From UBA5336 sp038526245 (lineage in GTDB: Bacteria > Pseudomonadota > Alphaproteobacteria > Caulobacterales > Hyphomonadaceae): a stretch of DNA of 64,000 bases. The notes beneath the pieces are model-generated. The model ran no database searches. It saw nothing but the letters and a program-made list of their open reading frames with translations, and was not told where the DNA came from. The position numbers and the translations under genes are program-made. Below, piece after piece: positions 25,184 through 33,900 of this stretch. The stretch spans positions 69,562 through 133,561 of the forward strand of contig JBCBGZ010000001.1 of assembly GCA_038526245.1 (NCBI GenBank). Direction: 5' to 3'. How positions within the stretch are numbered: the first letter of the stretch is position 1; the number at the start of each line of letters is the position of its first letter.

Positions 25184-25231
25184 ACTTTTAATCAGCGGGT
25201 CACAGGTTCGAATCCTGTACGGCACACCAAT
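25184..25231. repeat. attR: 48-bp direct repeat, right copy
   Basis: Identical to 15281-15328. Only the 3' half of tRNA-Lys is present here, so it does not encode a tRNA. It marks the right junction of the element; host sequence resumes at 25232. Confidence 0.95.
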
Positions 25232-25298
25232 TTATCCCCCTACCAACACGAGCAGTTTCGCCCTTATTTCGGCGCAGCTCTTTTGGCGTTCCACGGGG

Positions 25299-26438
25299 TT
25301 AAGCCCAGACTTCCAGATGGTTTTCCCGCACGACCCGGCGCGTTGTGCGCGCCTCCAGCATTGCAGCCAAGCCCGTCTCGCTGAAGAGGGACTGCATCTG
25401 CGCTTTATGAGCCGGTTCAAGCGCGTCGAACGCATCTTGCATCCGCTGGAGCAGGAAGAAGCGATAGGGCATCACAGCCGTAGTGATTTCATGCCCGCGC
25501 CAATCGAATGTGGCCATGCCGATGGCGCGTTGCTTGGGATCATGGGCCGATGACGGATCTGGATGCCGGGCAAGCCAGTCATTGGCAAACGCGATGTGAG
25601 CCAAAAGCTCCGGCAGATACTCTTCGGCCACATAGCCCATCAGCGCTTTCAGTGTTTCGGGGAGCGCATCAGCATCCATCAGATCCGGGCCGGCCGTTTC
25701 GACGGTCTCGTCCACGAACATCTCGGCAGAGTTCATGCGCTCGGTCCAGCGGAAGACCCGCGGCGCCATGGTTTGCATCAGCTGGAGCGGTTTGGGGTCA
25801 CGCCCCAAATGGGCATACAGCGGATTGAAGAGTCCGTAGTCGCCCAGCGTAGGGTAGCCGCCGAGCAGGAATGGCCGCGCGGTCAAATGCGTGTTCAGCA
25901 GCGAGAGAAATTGGGCATAGCTCTCTTCAATCGTGCCAAAGACATCTGGGGTGACGCCGAAGAAAGCTGCGGCCTTTCGCATGCGCTGGCTCGGCTTTTC
26001 AAACATCGCCGCGCGCTCTTCAGGTGACAGGCCATCGGGCAGAGTGTCCTCGAACGTGGCTCTGATGAAACTGAGGTTCACATCATCAAAGTTCCAGCGG
26101 TAGTGCATGGCTGGCCGCAGAAGCCCTTCGCCCCCAAAGAGTTCGAACAGATGCGAAATGACGATGAGACGCGGATCGCCGGGGTAAATGGAGCGCTTGG
26201 ACAATCCCGCAGCGTCGAAATGGTCCAGAATGACGGACCCGTCCTGAAGAAACGTACCATCCGGTGTTTCAACCACGGGGATAATCCAGCGGTTCACGGC
26301 GTTCTTGACGATCGTTGCAAACCGTTGACCGCCAGCCTTGTGTTCAATGAATGGCACCGCGTTGTGGCGCATATAGGCGCGTACTTTACCGGTGTAGAGA
26401 GACGCTGCCATGCCGTAGAGGATGTAGGGTTTTGTCAT
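25299..26438 (-). CDS. Glutathione S-transferase family protein
   Basis: Residues 1-80 form a thioredoxin-like GST N-terminal domain (YILYGMAASLYTGKVRAYMRH, then IPVVETPDGTFLQDGSVILDHFD). This is followed by a helical C-terminal domain with RPFLLGGYPTLGDYGLFNPLYAHL. At 379 residues it is longer than a classical GST (about 220) because of an extra C-terminal region of about 130 residues. The family often binds glutathione; the substrate is unknown. ATG 26438 is chosen because homology starts there and AAGG is upstream; the frame is open to 26564. It is host sequence just outside the element. Confidence 0.8.
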   Translation of the reverse strand: MTKPYILYGMAASLYTGKVRAYMRHNAVPFIEHKAGGQRFATIVKNAVNRWIIPVVETPDGTFLQDGSVILDHFDAAGLSKRSIYPGDPRLIVISHLFELFGGEGLLRPAMHYRWNFDDVNLSFIRATFEDTLPDGLSPEERAAMFEKPSQRMRKAAAFFGVTPDVFGTIEESYAQFLSLLNTHLTARPFLLGGYPTLGDYGLFNPLYAHLGRDPKPLQLMQTMAPRVFRWTERMNSAEMFVDETVETAGPDLMDADALPETLKALMGYVAEEYLPELLAHIAFANDWLARHPDPSSAHDPKQRAIGMATFDWRGHEITTAVMPYRFFLLQRMQDAFDALEPAHKAQMQSLFSETGLAAMLEARTTRRVVRENHLEVWA

Positions 26439-26550
26439 CGAAACGGTTACCTTGTTGAGCCGCCGCGATGCCACCTCAACTGTTCTGGAATGTAAATGGT
26501 CTTGGCGCCGCGCGTCCAAACCGAGCCTGTTTTGTGGCTGAAACGAAAAG

Positions 26551-26576
26551 ACCGCCAGCCTCATAGGCGTGGCGGT
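26551..26576 (-). promoter_or_regulatory. Strong hairpin upstream of the GST-family gene
   Basis: ACCGCCA/TGGCGGT arms enclose GCCT/AGGC arms around a 3-nt loop, with one unpaired base. Read on the minus strand it is followed by CTTTTCGTTTC. It lies 110-140 bp upstream of the GST start, so it could be an attenuator in the leader or a terminator for leftward transcription. The rest of the gap to 26752 shows nothing clear. Confidence 0.35.
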
Positions 26577-26752
26577 AAGTCGAACAGATCTAAGGGGTTA
26601 GAACGATCTGTGACAGCGATGTAATATTCCGGTTTGGATCGTCCACCCGTTAAGCATGTAAGAAGCTAAAAAAATACACCTTATGAGGGTGATGCTTTGG
26701 GAATGGTATCAGACTATCCGACCGGGGTGCCCCATGTGCCAGCCTCAAGGCC

Positions 26753-27184
26753 ATGGACACCCGCTCCCAAATCCTGCGTTGGCGCGAAATTGTGCACCCG
26801 TTCTTCTGGCCGGTTTTCTTCTGGAACCTGTGGAAGTTCGCGCACTTCCGGCGCCTGCGCATCGAGACTAGGGGCAACGGGCTCATCACCTTTGAAGTGA
26901 CCTGGTGGGGCGCGATCCGTATTTATGACGTGATCGATCCCGACGCGCCGAAGTGGGATGCGGGTCTGGAGGTCGGCGCGCAGCGCGTGCATCTCGCGAC
27001 GTTAGACGTGGGGAATCCTCATCTCATCCGGTGTCAGATCGCGGCGCAGGCAGGGCTCTTTGGGGCGCTCGCTCATCAAAAAACGTCGGTGTCCGTGATC
27101 GCCGCTCGGTCTCTGCCATCGCCGAAACTGACGGCGTGTTTTGCGGGCACTTTCCCTCATCTTCCCCATCTCGATACGAGTTGA
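26753..27184 (+). CDS. Conserved-looking small protein, unknown
   Basis: A 143-residue protein. The first about 75 residues look protein-like: a Trp/Phe-rich N-terminus (HPFFWPVFFWNLWKFAHFRR) that may sit on the membrane, then GNGLITFEVTWWGAIRIYDVIDPDAPKW. The second half is less convincing and could be out of frame, so the true gene may be shorter or carry a frameshift after about 26960. It converges on the hlyD-like gene. Confidence 0.5.
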   Translation: MDTRSQILRWREIVHPFFWPVFFWNLWKFAHFRRLRIETRGNGLITFEVTWWGAIRIYDVIDPDAPKWDAGLEVGAQRVHLATLDVGNPHLIRCQIAAQAGLFGALAHQKTSVSVIAARSLPSPKLTACFAGTFPHLPHLDTS

Positions 27185-27322
27185 GGCGGCGGCACGCGAG
27201 AGCTCCTGCTTCGACATTAATTTCGCCCAAATCGCTGCGTCCCATCGGGTTTGCGGCCGCTGGTGCTATCGATACTGCCGGTTAGGCCGCCGGGGAGGCG
27301 CGCCACCGTTCTGAATAAAGCG

Positions 27323-28660
27323 CTATTCGCGGAAAGTCCGGGACATGGAATCCTGCAGCGGTTTGGTCAGGTAGGAGAGAACATTTCTGCTCTCGGTCTG
27401 CATCATCGCATCAACCGGCATGCCGGGCACCACGCGGAACTCATCGTCCAGAGGCAGGGTTTCCGGCATTTCGATGGTGACCTCGTAATAGGGCATGCCT
27501 GTCGCCGGATCCTGAAGCGCGTCGGCAGACACGGTCCGCACTGTTGCGGGTACCTCTGGTGTCTCGTCCTGGGCGAAGGCAGAAAAACGAAGGCGCGCCG
27601 TCTGCCCCACTGTGATCTTGTCGATGTCCTGGGGCATCACTCGCACAAGGGAGACCAGGCGGTCGTTTTCAGGCACGATGTGCATCACCGGATCGCCCGG
27701 CGCGATGACACCTCCTACCGTATTGGTGCGAGACCCGAGCACAATGCCATCGCGCGGCGAGCGGATATCGAGGCGTTTCAGCCGGTCTGCCGCCGCCGTG
27801 CGTTCCGTCAGGAGCCCGGCAATCTCGGTTTGCACCTGGGTCAGTTCGGAAATCACTTCTTCGGCAAAACCTTCGGTGAGGGAGAGCACTTCCAGCTCTG
27901 CTTCCCCGATCTGGACTTGGGTCGAGGATTTCTGGGCGCGCAGGGATTCAATTTGGCCAAGAAGCTGGGCTTCTTCGCGCTGGAGCGCCAGAACCTGCGG
28001 GCGCTGGGCCAGGCCTTCGGCGAGGAGGGCTTCGAGACTGGCCAGTTCGTCCTGGATCAGGAAGGTCTGGGACATGCGCGCATCAACCTCGGACTCGTAA
28101 CCGAGGATTTGTTCGCGCAGCTGGGCAATTCTCTGGTTGAGAATGTTCACGCGGGTGCGGCGGGTCTCGGCCCGGGCATCCAGCAGAGTGCGCTGACTGG
28201 CAAGGGAGATGTCGAGGCCGGGCAGGCCTGCAATCTCGTCTGGCAAAAGGCGAAGGGTCAGATCCCTGCTGCCATCACGCTCGGAGATCAGCCGCGACTC
28301 CCGGGCGAGCAGGTCCACAAGGCGGGCATCCACATTATCAAGCTGGGCTTGGATCGGCGTTCCGTCGAGGCGCAGCAGGAGTTCGTTGGCTTCAACGCGG
28401 TCGCCATCGCGCACGGCGATTTCAGCAACAATCCCGCCTTCGAGGTGTTGCACGGCCTTGTGGCGCGATTCAACGGACACGGTGCCCTGGGCAATCACCG
28501 CGCCTTCAAACGGCGCGAATATGGACCAGGCGGTGAGCCCGCCGAACACGAGCGCAATGACGGCCCAGCCGATGATGAAGTATTTTTTCGCCGATACGGT
28601 CCGGCCGCCATTCGGAGCGGGAAGGGCCGGGCCCATGGGCGCGCCTGCAAGACTAACCAT
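27323..28660 (-). CDS. Type I secretion periplasmic adaptor (HlyD family)
   Basis: Membrane fusion protein linking the inner membrane ABC exporter to an outer membrane channel. One transmembrane helix (about residues 27-50: YFIIGWAVIALVFGGLTAW) is followed by GTVSVESRHKAVQHLEGGIVAEI, a long coiled coil (about 110-290) and a beta-barrel part with RLDIRSPRDGIVLG and GDPVMHIVPENDRL. The 445 residues match the PrtE/HlyD length. The gene overlaps the upstream ABC gene by 8 bp, with GAGGAG before its ATG. No outer membrane TolC-like gene is in the window. Confidence 0.93.
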   Translation of the reverse strand: MVSLAGAPMGPALPAPNGGRTVSAKKYFIIGWAVIALVFGGLTAWSIFAPFEGAVIAQGTVSVESRHKAVQHLEGGIVAEIAVRDGDRVEANELLLRLDGTPIQAQLDNVDARLVDLLARESRLISERDGSRDLTLRLLPDEIAGLPGLDISLASQRTLLDARAETRRTRVNILNQRIAQLREQILGYESEVDARMSQTFLIQDELASLEALLAEGLAQRPQVLALQREEAQLLGQIESLRAQKSSTQVQIGEAELEVLSLTEGFAEEVISELTQVQTEIAGLLTERTAAADRLKRLDIRSPRDGIVLGSRTNTVGGVIAPGDPVMHIVPENDRLVSLVRVMPQDIDKITVGQTARLRFSAFAQDETPEVPATVRTVSADALQDPATGMPYYEVTIEMPETLPLDDEFRVVPGMPVDAMMQTESRNVLSYLTKPLQDSMSRTFRE

Positions 28661-30401
28661 TGGACCCGTCTCCTCGTTTCACCGGCACGACCCGGCCAGG
28701 TTCCTGTGCGCCGGGTTGAGTGAATTGGGCAAGCACTTCATCGCGTTTCCCAAAGAGGCGAACTTCGCCCTCTGTCAGCACCAACAGGTCATCGCAATGG
28801 GTGATTGCGTTGGGTCGGTGGGCAATGATCAGCACACTCGCACCGCGTTGTTTCAATCCCACAATGGCATTTTGCAGGGCAGTGTCGCCTTCGGAATCCA
28901 GGTTGGAGTTTGGCTCGTCCAGCACCACCAGCGCTGGATTTCCATACAGCGCCCGCGCCAGCCCAATCCGTTGGCGCTGCCCATCCGAGAGATAGGCGCC
29001 CGACATGCCGATTTGCGTGTCATAGCCGTCCGGCAGACGCAGGATCAACTCATGGCAGTTGGCCGCCTGGGCGGCTGCGATAATGTTTTCTGGCTCGGCC
29101 ATTGGGTCAAAGCGGGAAATATTCTCGCGAACCGTTCCGGCAAAAAGGTCCACACGCTGGGGCAGATAGCCAAGCTGCGCGCCGAGGCGGTCGCTGTCAT
29201 AGGCATCAAGTTCAGCGCCATCGATCCGCACCGATCCGCCCAGCGTCGGCCACAAGCCGATTGCGACACGCGCCAGCGTGGATTTGCCCGAAGCGCTGGG
29301 GCCGATAACGCCAAGGATTGTGCCCGCCTTCATCGCAAAGCTCACGCGCTTCAGGACAGGTGTGCGCACTCCAGGCGGGGCGGCAATGACGTTTTCAAAC
29401 GAGACTTGTCCGCGGATGGGCGGAAGTTCCATGGGCTCGGTATCATCACCGCGTCCCTCAAAGGCTTTTTTCAACCCGGCCCAGGCCGAGCGCGCGCCAG
29501 CGACGCTGCGCCACTGGTTTACGGTCTGCTCAATCGGGGCAATGGCGCGGCCCATGAGGATGGATGCAGCAATCATCGCACCGGGCGTGGATGTACCAAT
29601 GATGGAGAGCCATGCGCCCAGGCCGAGAATTCCGGATTGGAGCAACAGGCGGAAGGCCTTTGTGCCAGACGTGAAGCCGCTGAGAGATGTCCCCGATTTA
29701 GTCATCGACGTGTCCGAGGAGTCAAACGCCATTTTCCAGCGTGCCCGCATCCGGTCGCGCATGCCAAGTGCGGCAACGACTTCAGACTGGCGCAGGATTT
29801 CTCCGGCCTGGCCTTGGGCAATACGCTCTTCGCGTTCGGCATCTTCAATGGCGGCGCGGTTGACCCGCTGGTTGATGAAAGCGAGGGACACCAGAACAAC
29901 CACGCCAGCGAGGGCCCAGAGCCCGTAGGCCCAATGGAGCATGAACAGAACGAGGAAGAATAGGGGTGCAAATGGAGCGTCGAACAGCGCGGGAAGTGTC
30001 GGGCTGGAGATGAACCGGCGCACAGTGCGCAGATCGCGCAGGGATTGATCACTGGTGCGGCCCGGATCGCTGAGATTATAGTTGAACGCGGTTTCCATGG
30101 CGGGCTCGGCCAGCCGACCTTCGATCTGGGAAGCTGCAACCGAGAAAAGGCTTTGCCGACACCAGTCGAGAATGCCGAGGGTCAGGTAGAGACCCGCGAC
30201 GAGTACCGTGAGAGCAACCAGAGTCGGAATGGAATGGCTCATCAGCACCCGGTCATAAACCTGGAGCATGTAAAGGGGGCCAGTGAGCATCAATAGGCTT
30301 GTGAAAAAGCTAAAAATCACCAAGCCCATGAAGGTTTTGCGAGATGCCGAAATCGCCTTCTGGGGTAGTTGGGCCGTTTCACTTCGTTCTGTAGGCGTCA
30401 A
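28653..30401 (-). CDS. Type I secretion ABC exporter (PrtD family)
   Basis: Inner membrane ATPase-permease that drives export of a protein with a C-terminal signal. It has an N-terminal ABC transmembrane domain with about six helices (TFMGLVIFSFFTSLLMLTGP onwards) and a nucleotide-binding domain with Walker A GPSASGKST, signature LSDGQ (Asp in place of the usual second-position Gly), Walker B LVVLDEPNSNLD and the H-loop IIAHRP. No C39 peptidase or C39-like domain precedes it. GGAG lies 7 bp before the TTG at 30401; GTG 30404 is the alternative, and the frame is open to 30461. It is divergent from the 20-kb gene, its likely substrate. Confidence 0.93.
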   Translation of the reverse strand: MTPTERSETAQLPQKAISASRKTFMGLVIFSFFTSLLMLTGPLYMLQVYDRVLMSHSIPTLVALTVLVAGLYLTLGILDWCRQSLFSVAASQIEGRLAEPAMETAFNYNLSDPGRTSDQSLRDLRTVRRFISSPTLPALFDAPFAPLFFLVLFMLHWAYGLWALAGVVVLVSLAFINQRVNRAAIEDAEREERIAQGQAGEILRQSEVVAALGMRDRMRARWKMAFDSSDTSMTKSGTSLSGFTSGTKAFRLLLQSGILGLGAWLSIIGTSTPGAMIAASILMGRAIAPIEQTVNQWRSVAGARSAWAGLKKAFEGRGDDTEPMELPPIRGQVSFENVIAAPPGVRTPVLKRVSFAMKAGTILGVIGPSASGKSTLARVAIGLWPTLGGSVRIDGAELDAYDSDRLGAQLGYLPQRVDLFAGTVRENISRFDPMAEPENIIAAAQAANCHELILRLPDGYDTQIGMSGAYLSDGQRQRIGLARALYGNPALVVLDEPNSNLDSEGDTALQNAIVGLKQRGASVLIIAHRPNAITHCDDLLVLTEGEVRLFGKRDEVLAQFTQPGAQEPGRVVPVKRGDGSNG

Positions 30402-30461
30402 CACCGCGCTCCAAGCTTTAAGTCTCCGAAAATCCAAGCACCCCTGACGCTTGCAACGCAA

Positions 30462-30987
30462 GTGCCATATTCGTGGGGTAGCACGTCCAAGGTCAAAATT
30501 TCAGAATCGTCATGTCGCAAATTTCGCCTATTCGGAGAATGGGCAATGTCGGTTCCCCTCAGCGGTTAAACGTGTTGCTGCAATTGCAGCTCGCGCCTTA
30601 ACGTCTTGTTAGTCGATGGACCAGCGATCCGCACATAGAAGGCGGAGAACCCCATCGACCCTGGAGGTTGGGGTGCTCAGTAATACTGCGAATTCCCGTG
30701 GCGAGACCGTCTTCTTCGGAATTCTGGCACCCACACGATCGCGCTTATCCAACGTTTCGGAAAATCGCCAGACCGACGCCAGCGCCGGATCAAGCTACAA
30801 GCCAGTTAGCGCCGAACTCGGCCGCATAGCCCCACTGACAACCAATGAAATCAAGGCGCCGGAGACTTTCGATCCCAAGGCCGGCCTGCCTCCACTCCGC
30901 TTACACTGCTTCCGCTCCGGCGGATGCGGACGCCCCCCGCTCGCCAATCATAGACATTCAACCGACACGCTACCGGAGCATTAGAAA
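30462..30987. other. Leader region of the giant gene with coding-like frames
   Basis: This 526-bp stretch separates the exporter genes from the giant gene and should hold both promoters. From 30616 to 30984 a frame is open in the same register as the giant gene and ends TAG just 3 bp before its ATG. Part of it reads protein-like (ELGRIAPLTTNEIKAPETFD). The next frame continues protein-like (ASAPADADAPRSPIIDIQPT at about 30909-30968). This may be a longer, damaged N-terminus, or chance in GC-rich DNA. I do not call a gene. Confidence 0.3.
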
Positions 30988-33900
30988 ATGGAACCCATCG
31001 AATTCGGACAGTTCGACCTTGTTATCACCAATGGTTCTATCAATGGCGGCGCTACCGCCCTGCAATGGGGCGACGATGGTTTGCTCTATGCCGTCGGTCG
31101 AAACGGCTTCGTTTACGCCATTGAAGTCACCAAACAGACCAACGCCGATGGCGAGACCACGGGCTATACGGGTGAGATCCAGTGGACGCATGACCTCGGC
31201 GCCCCGAACTTTAATGATGACGGCGAGTTCGAAAACAATGGCAACCGGCAAGCGCTCGGGATTGTCGTGACGACTGACGAAGTCACCGGCGAAACGATCG
31301 TCTATGTCTCCCACAGCGACATCAAGATCGGGGCCGGTAGTAACGGTGGAAGTGGTGATGTGGGCCTCGACACCAATTCGGGTGTCATCACACGCATCAC
31401 GCTGAACACGACAGACCCTGACAACATCGTAGAAAACGAAGCGATCGACCTGATCCGGGGTCTCCCACGCTCTGAAGAAAACCACGCTACCAATGGTCTT
31501 GAGCTGACAACCGATGGTGATGGCAATCCGATCCTGCTTATTGCCGCCGGCGGCCATGCCAACGCGGGCGCTCCATCAGTCAACTTTGTGGGCCTGCCGG
31601 AGTATACTCACTCGGGCGCGGTCCTTTCGGCCGATCTCAACAAGCTGGCAGTGATTGAAGCGGCCAAGAAGAGCGTCGATCCAGACATTGACCATGTGCT
31701 AGATTTGCCAACGCTCGATGACCCGACCCGACCGAACTTTGTAGATAGCCAGGGCAACGAAGTCTGGATTGACGCAAACTTCGACGGACAGCTCGATACG
31801 GTGGTTGAATTCGTCGACAACCAAACACTTTTGCGGAACGGGGCGAACGTCCCTGTCGACAGCGATGGCCAGACGGTCGACCCGACCGACAGCGGCGCTC
31901 TTGAGTTTGTCGATGGGGCCGATGGCCTTCCCGATTGGCTGCTTGACCAGGATGGTGACGGCGACATCGACACTGATGATATGGACAACTTTGTGTCGAC
32001 CAAGATTGTCGACACAAACAATGATGGCGTTCTTGATACAGTCCTTTACCAAGAAGGAGGTTCGGCAGAAGACAACATCACTGGCGTACGCGGCGGAAAT
32101 GACGGCCTCAACCAGGCCAAGCTTCTCGTTGGCAACCCTGTCCAGATCTTCTCAAGCGGTTACCGCAATCTCTATGACGTACTGAAAACCGAAGACGGCA
32201 AGTACTACGCCTATGATAACGGCGCCAATGGTGGTTGGGGTGGTGTCGCGGTTACGGACCCTCTCACTGGCAAGGTCACTAACGCGCCAAACAACGTGAA
32301 CCAGACCCAGAATTTCGACAACCTTCACGAGTTCGAAGAGGGCTTTCACGCGGGTCATCCGAACCCGGTAGTTGCGTCCGGTGCCGATGCGGGGCTCTGG
32401 ACCTCGCCGACCACGGGTCCGAACAGCAGCCAGACCCTTCCCATTAGTCAGTGGCGTGAGCTCAGTGACACGCCATTGGCGGCGATTGGACAAGAGGATG
32501 ATGGGCTTGTGTTGCCATCCGATTGGGATGAGGTCGTCGATGCGGCTTTGATCAATCCGGCTGCCGGGGTCTATAACGAAGGTGGCTCGGTCGCCGACGG
32601 CGCACTGGATGCCGACAAGGGATCCTGGAACGGCCTTGCTGAGTATACCGGCACGGCGTTCGGGGGCGCGCTTCAGGGGGCGATCCTCGTCACGAAGACG
32701 AATGGCAGCAACAATGTCAAATGGATCAAGCGGGACGCCAACGGCAACATTGATGTGGTTGCAAAGGGCAATGGTGACCTTTCCGATCCGGACACAATCA
32801 TCGAGGCTGCCGATCAGGGCTTCGTCGGTACGGTCAGCAAGGGCAATACGCTTGGTATCGATGCTGTGGGTGATGGCGGCGTAGATGGTCTGGGCCTTTT
32901 CAACAATACCATCTGGGTTGGATCACTCGGTGGTACCCACAAGATCACTGTGTTTGAAGCTGGCGGAGAGCCGGCCGGCGCCGACCTCGACAAGGACGAT
33001 GATGGTATCGACCATATTCTGGACTACTACGATTATTCTGGCGTCCAGGGCTTCGACCATGTTCTGGACCCTCAAGGCACCACGACCACAGTGAATGCGG
33101 GCGATACGCTCACCTACAACCTCTCAGCAGAATCCTATCCGCTGAGCGGGCCGGGTGGCATTGGCCAACTCGGTTTCATGGTCAATCTGGTTGATCCGTC
33201 AGCCGAGGGCGGTCTCCTGACCTCGTCTGATAATGTGATCCCGGGCGGCGCAGGTTCCGGCCTCCAGATCAAGGACATTCGTTCCGGCACCGCCAAGGGT
33301 GACGCCAACGACCAGAAAGATGCCCTGACGTTTGCGGTCACGCCCGGCGACGACGCCGGACGTCTGGAAATCTCCACCGTGATGAATGCGATTCTCACCG
33401 GCTTCTATCAGGACGGATCGGAAGCAGGTCTCCAGATCGGTACTGGTGACCAGTTCAGCTTCATGAGCCTCGTGCTTGCCTATTCCGGCAGCGGCACTTT
33501 GGAAGTGGTCCTGCACTACGAAGAGAGCGACACGCAGGAAGCGACCCAGAGCATCGACGTCTCGAACCTTCTCGAAGATGTGGGCGGGGTGCAACGGCTC
33601 CCGTCCGATGCCGTTGTTGAGTTCCTGTTCGACGTCGACAAAGTCTCGGGCACCGTAACGCCGAAATTCCGGATCAGCCCGGATGGCATCACCTCGGGCG
33701 CCTTCACGGAGTTGAACCCGGTTCAGACGTCCGGTGATGTGCTGGCCGCGATTCAAGGTGACTTCACCGTAGATGGCGTTCCACACCCGCTGGCATTTGG
33801 TAACATCGGGACATCTAACATCGCGCCTGATGCTCCGGCCGGCGCAAACGAAGACGAAAACGTCAATGTCACCTACGACGAGTTCAAGGTTGCCGGATTT

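Larger units (their letters stand above)
15281..25231. mobile_element. 9.9-kb tRNA-Lys integrated phage-satellite-like element
   Basis: The element spans two perfect 48-bp copies of the tRNA-Lys 3' end (unit length 9903 bp). It carries a P4-type tyrosine integrase at the right end, divergent regulators in the middle (MerR-like and AlpA-like), a RepA-like ATPase, small and large terminase, an HK97-type major capsid protein with a capsid-associated protein, and a VRR-NUC nuclease. There is no portal, head protease, connector, tail or lysis gene, and nearly every gap is filled, so these were probably not lost recently. With its own terminase and capsid but no way to build a complete virion, it resembles a satellite that needs a helper phage. 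P4-like, PICI and capsid-forming PICI elements are the known comparators; none has this exact set to my knowledge. Confidence 0.85.

Noticed and set aside
25184..25231. A second tRNA-Lys gene at the right end of the element
   Set aside because: Only the 3' half from the anticodon loop onward is present, and no acceptor or D arm precedes it; it is attR.
15281..25231. Reading the element as a degraded prophage
   Set aside because: Integrase, terminase and capsid genes are all full length, genes overlap neatly and the attachment repeats are perfect; decay would leave fragments, and only one homopolymer frameshift is seen.
27002..27217. Minus-strand 71-codon frame opposite the end of the unknown gene at 26753
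   Set aside because: Arg-rich with no clear ribosome site or family; it cannot be separated from an antisense shadow, although the plus-strand frame here is also weak.
27251..29963. Long plus-strand frames opposite the HlyD and ABC exporter genes
   Set aside because: The minus strand encodes complete, motif-bearing secretion proteins; the plus-strand translations have no recognisable features.
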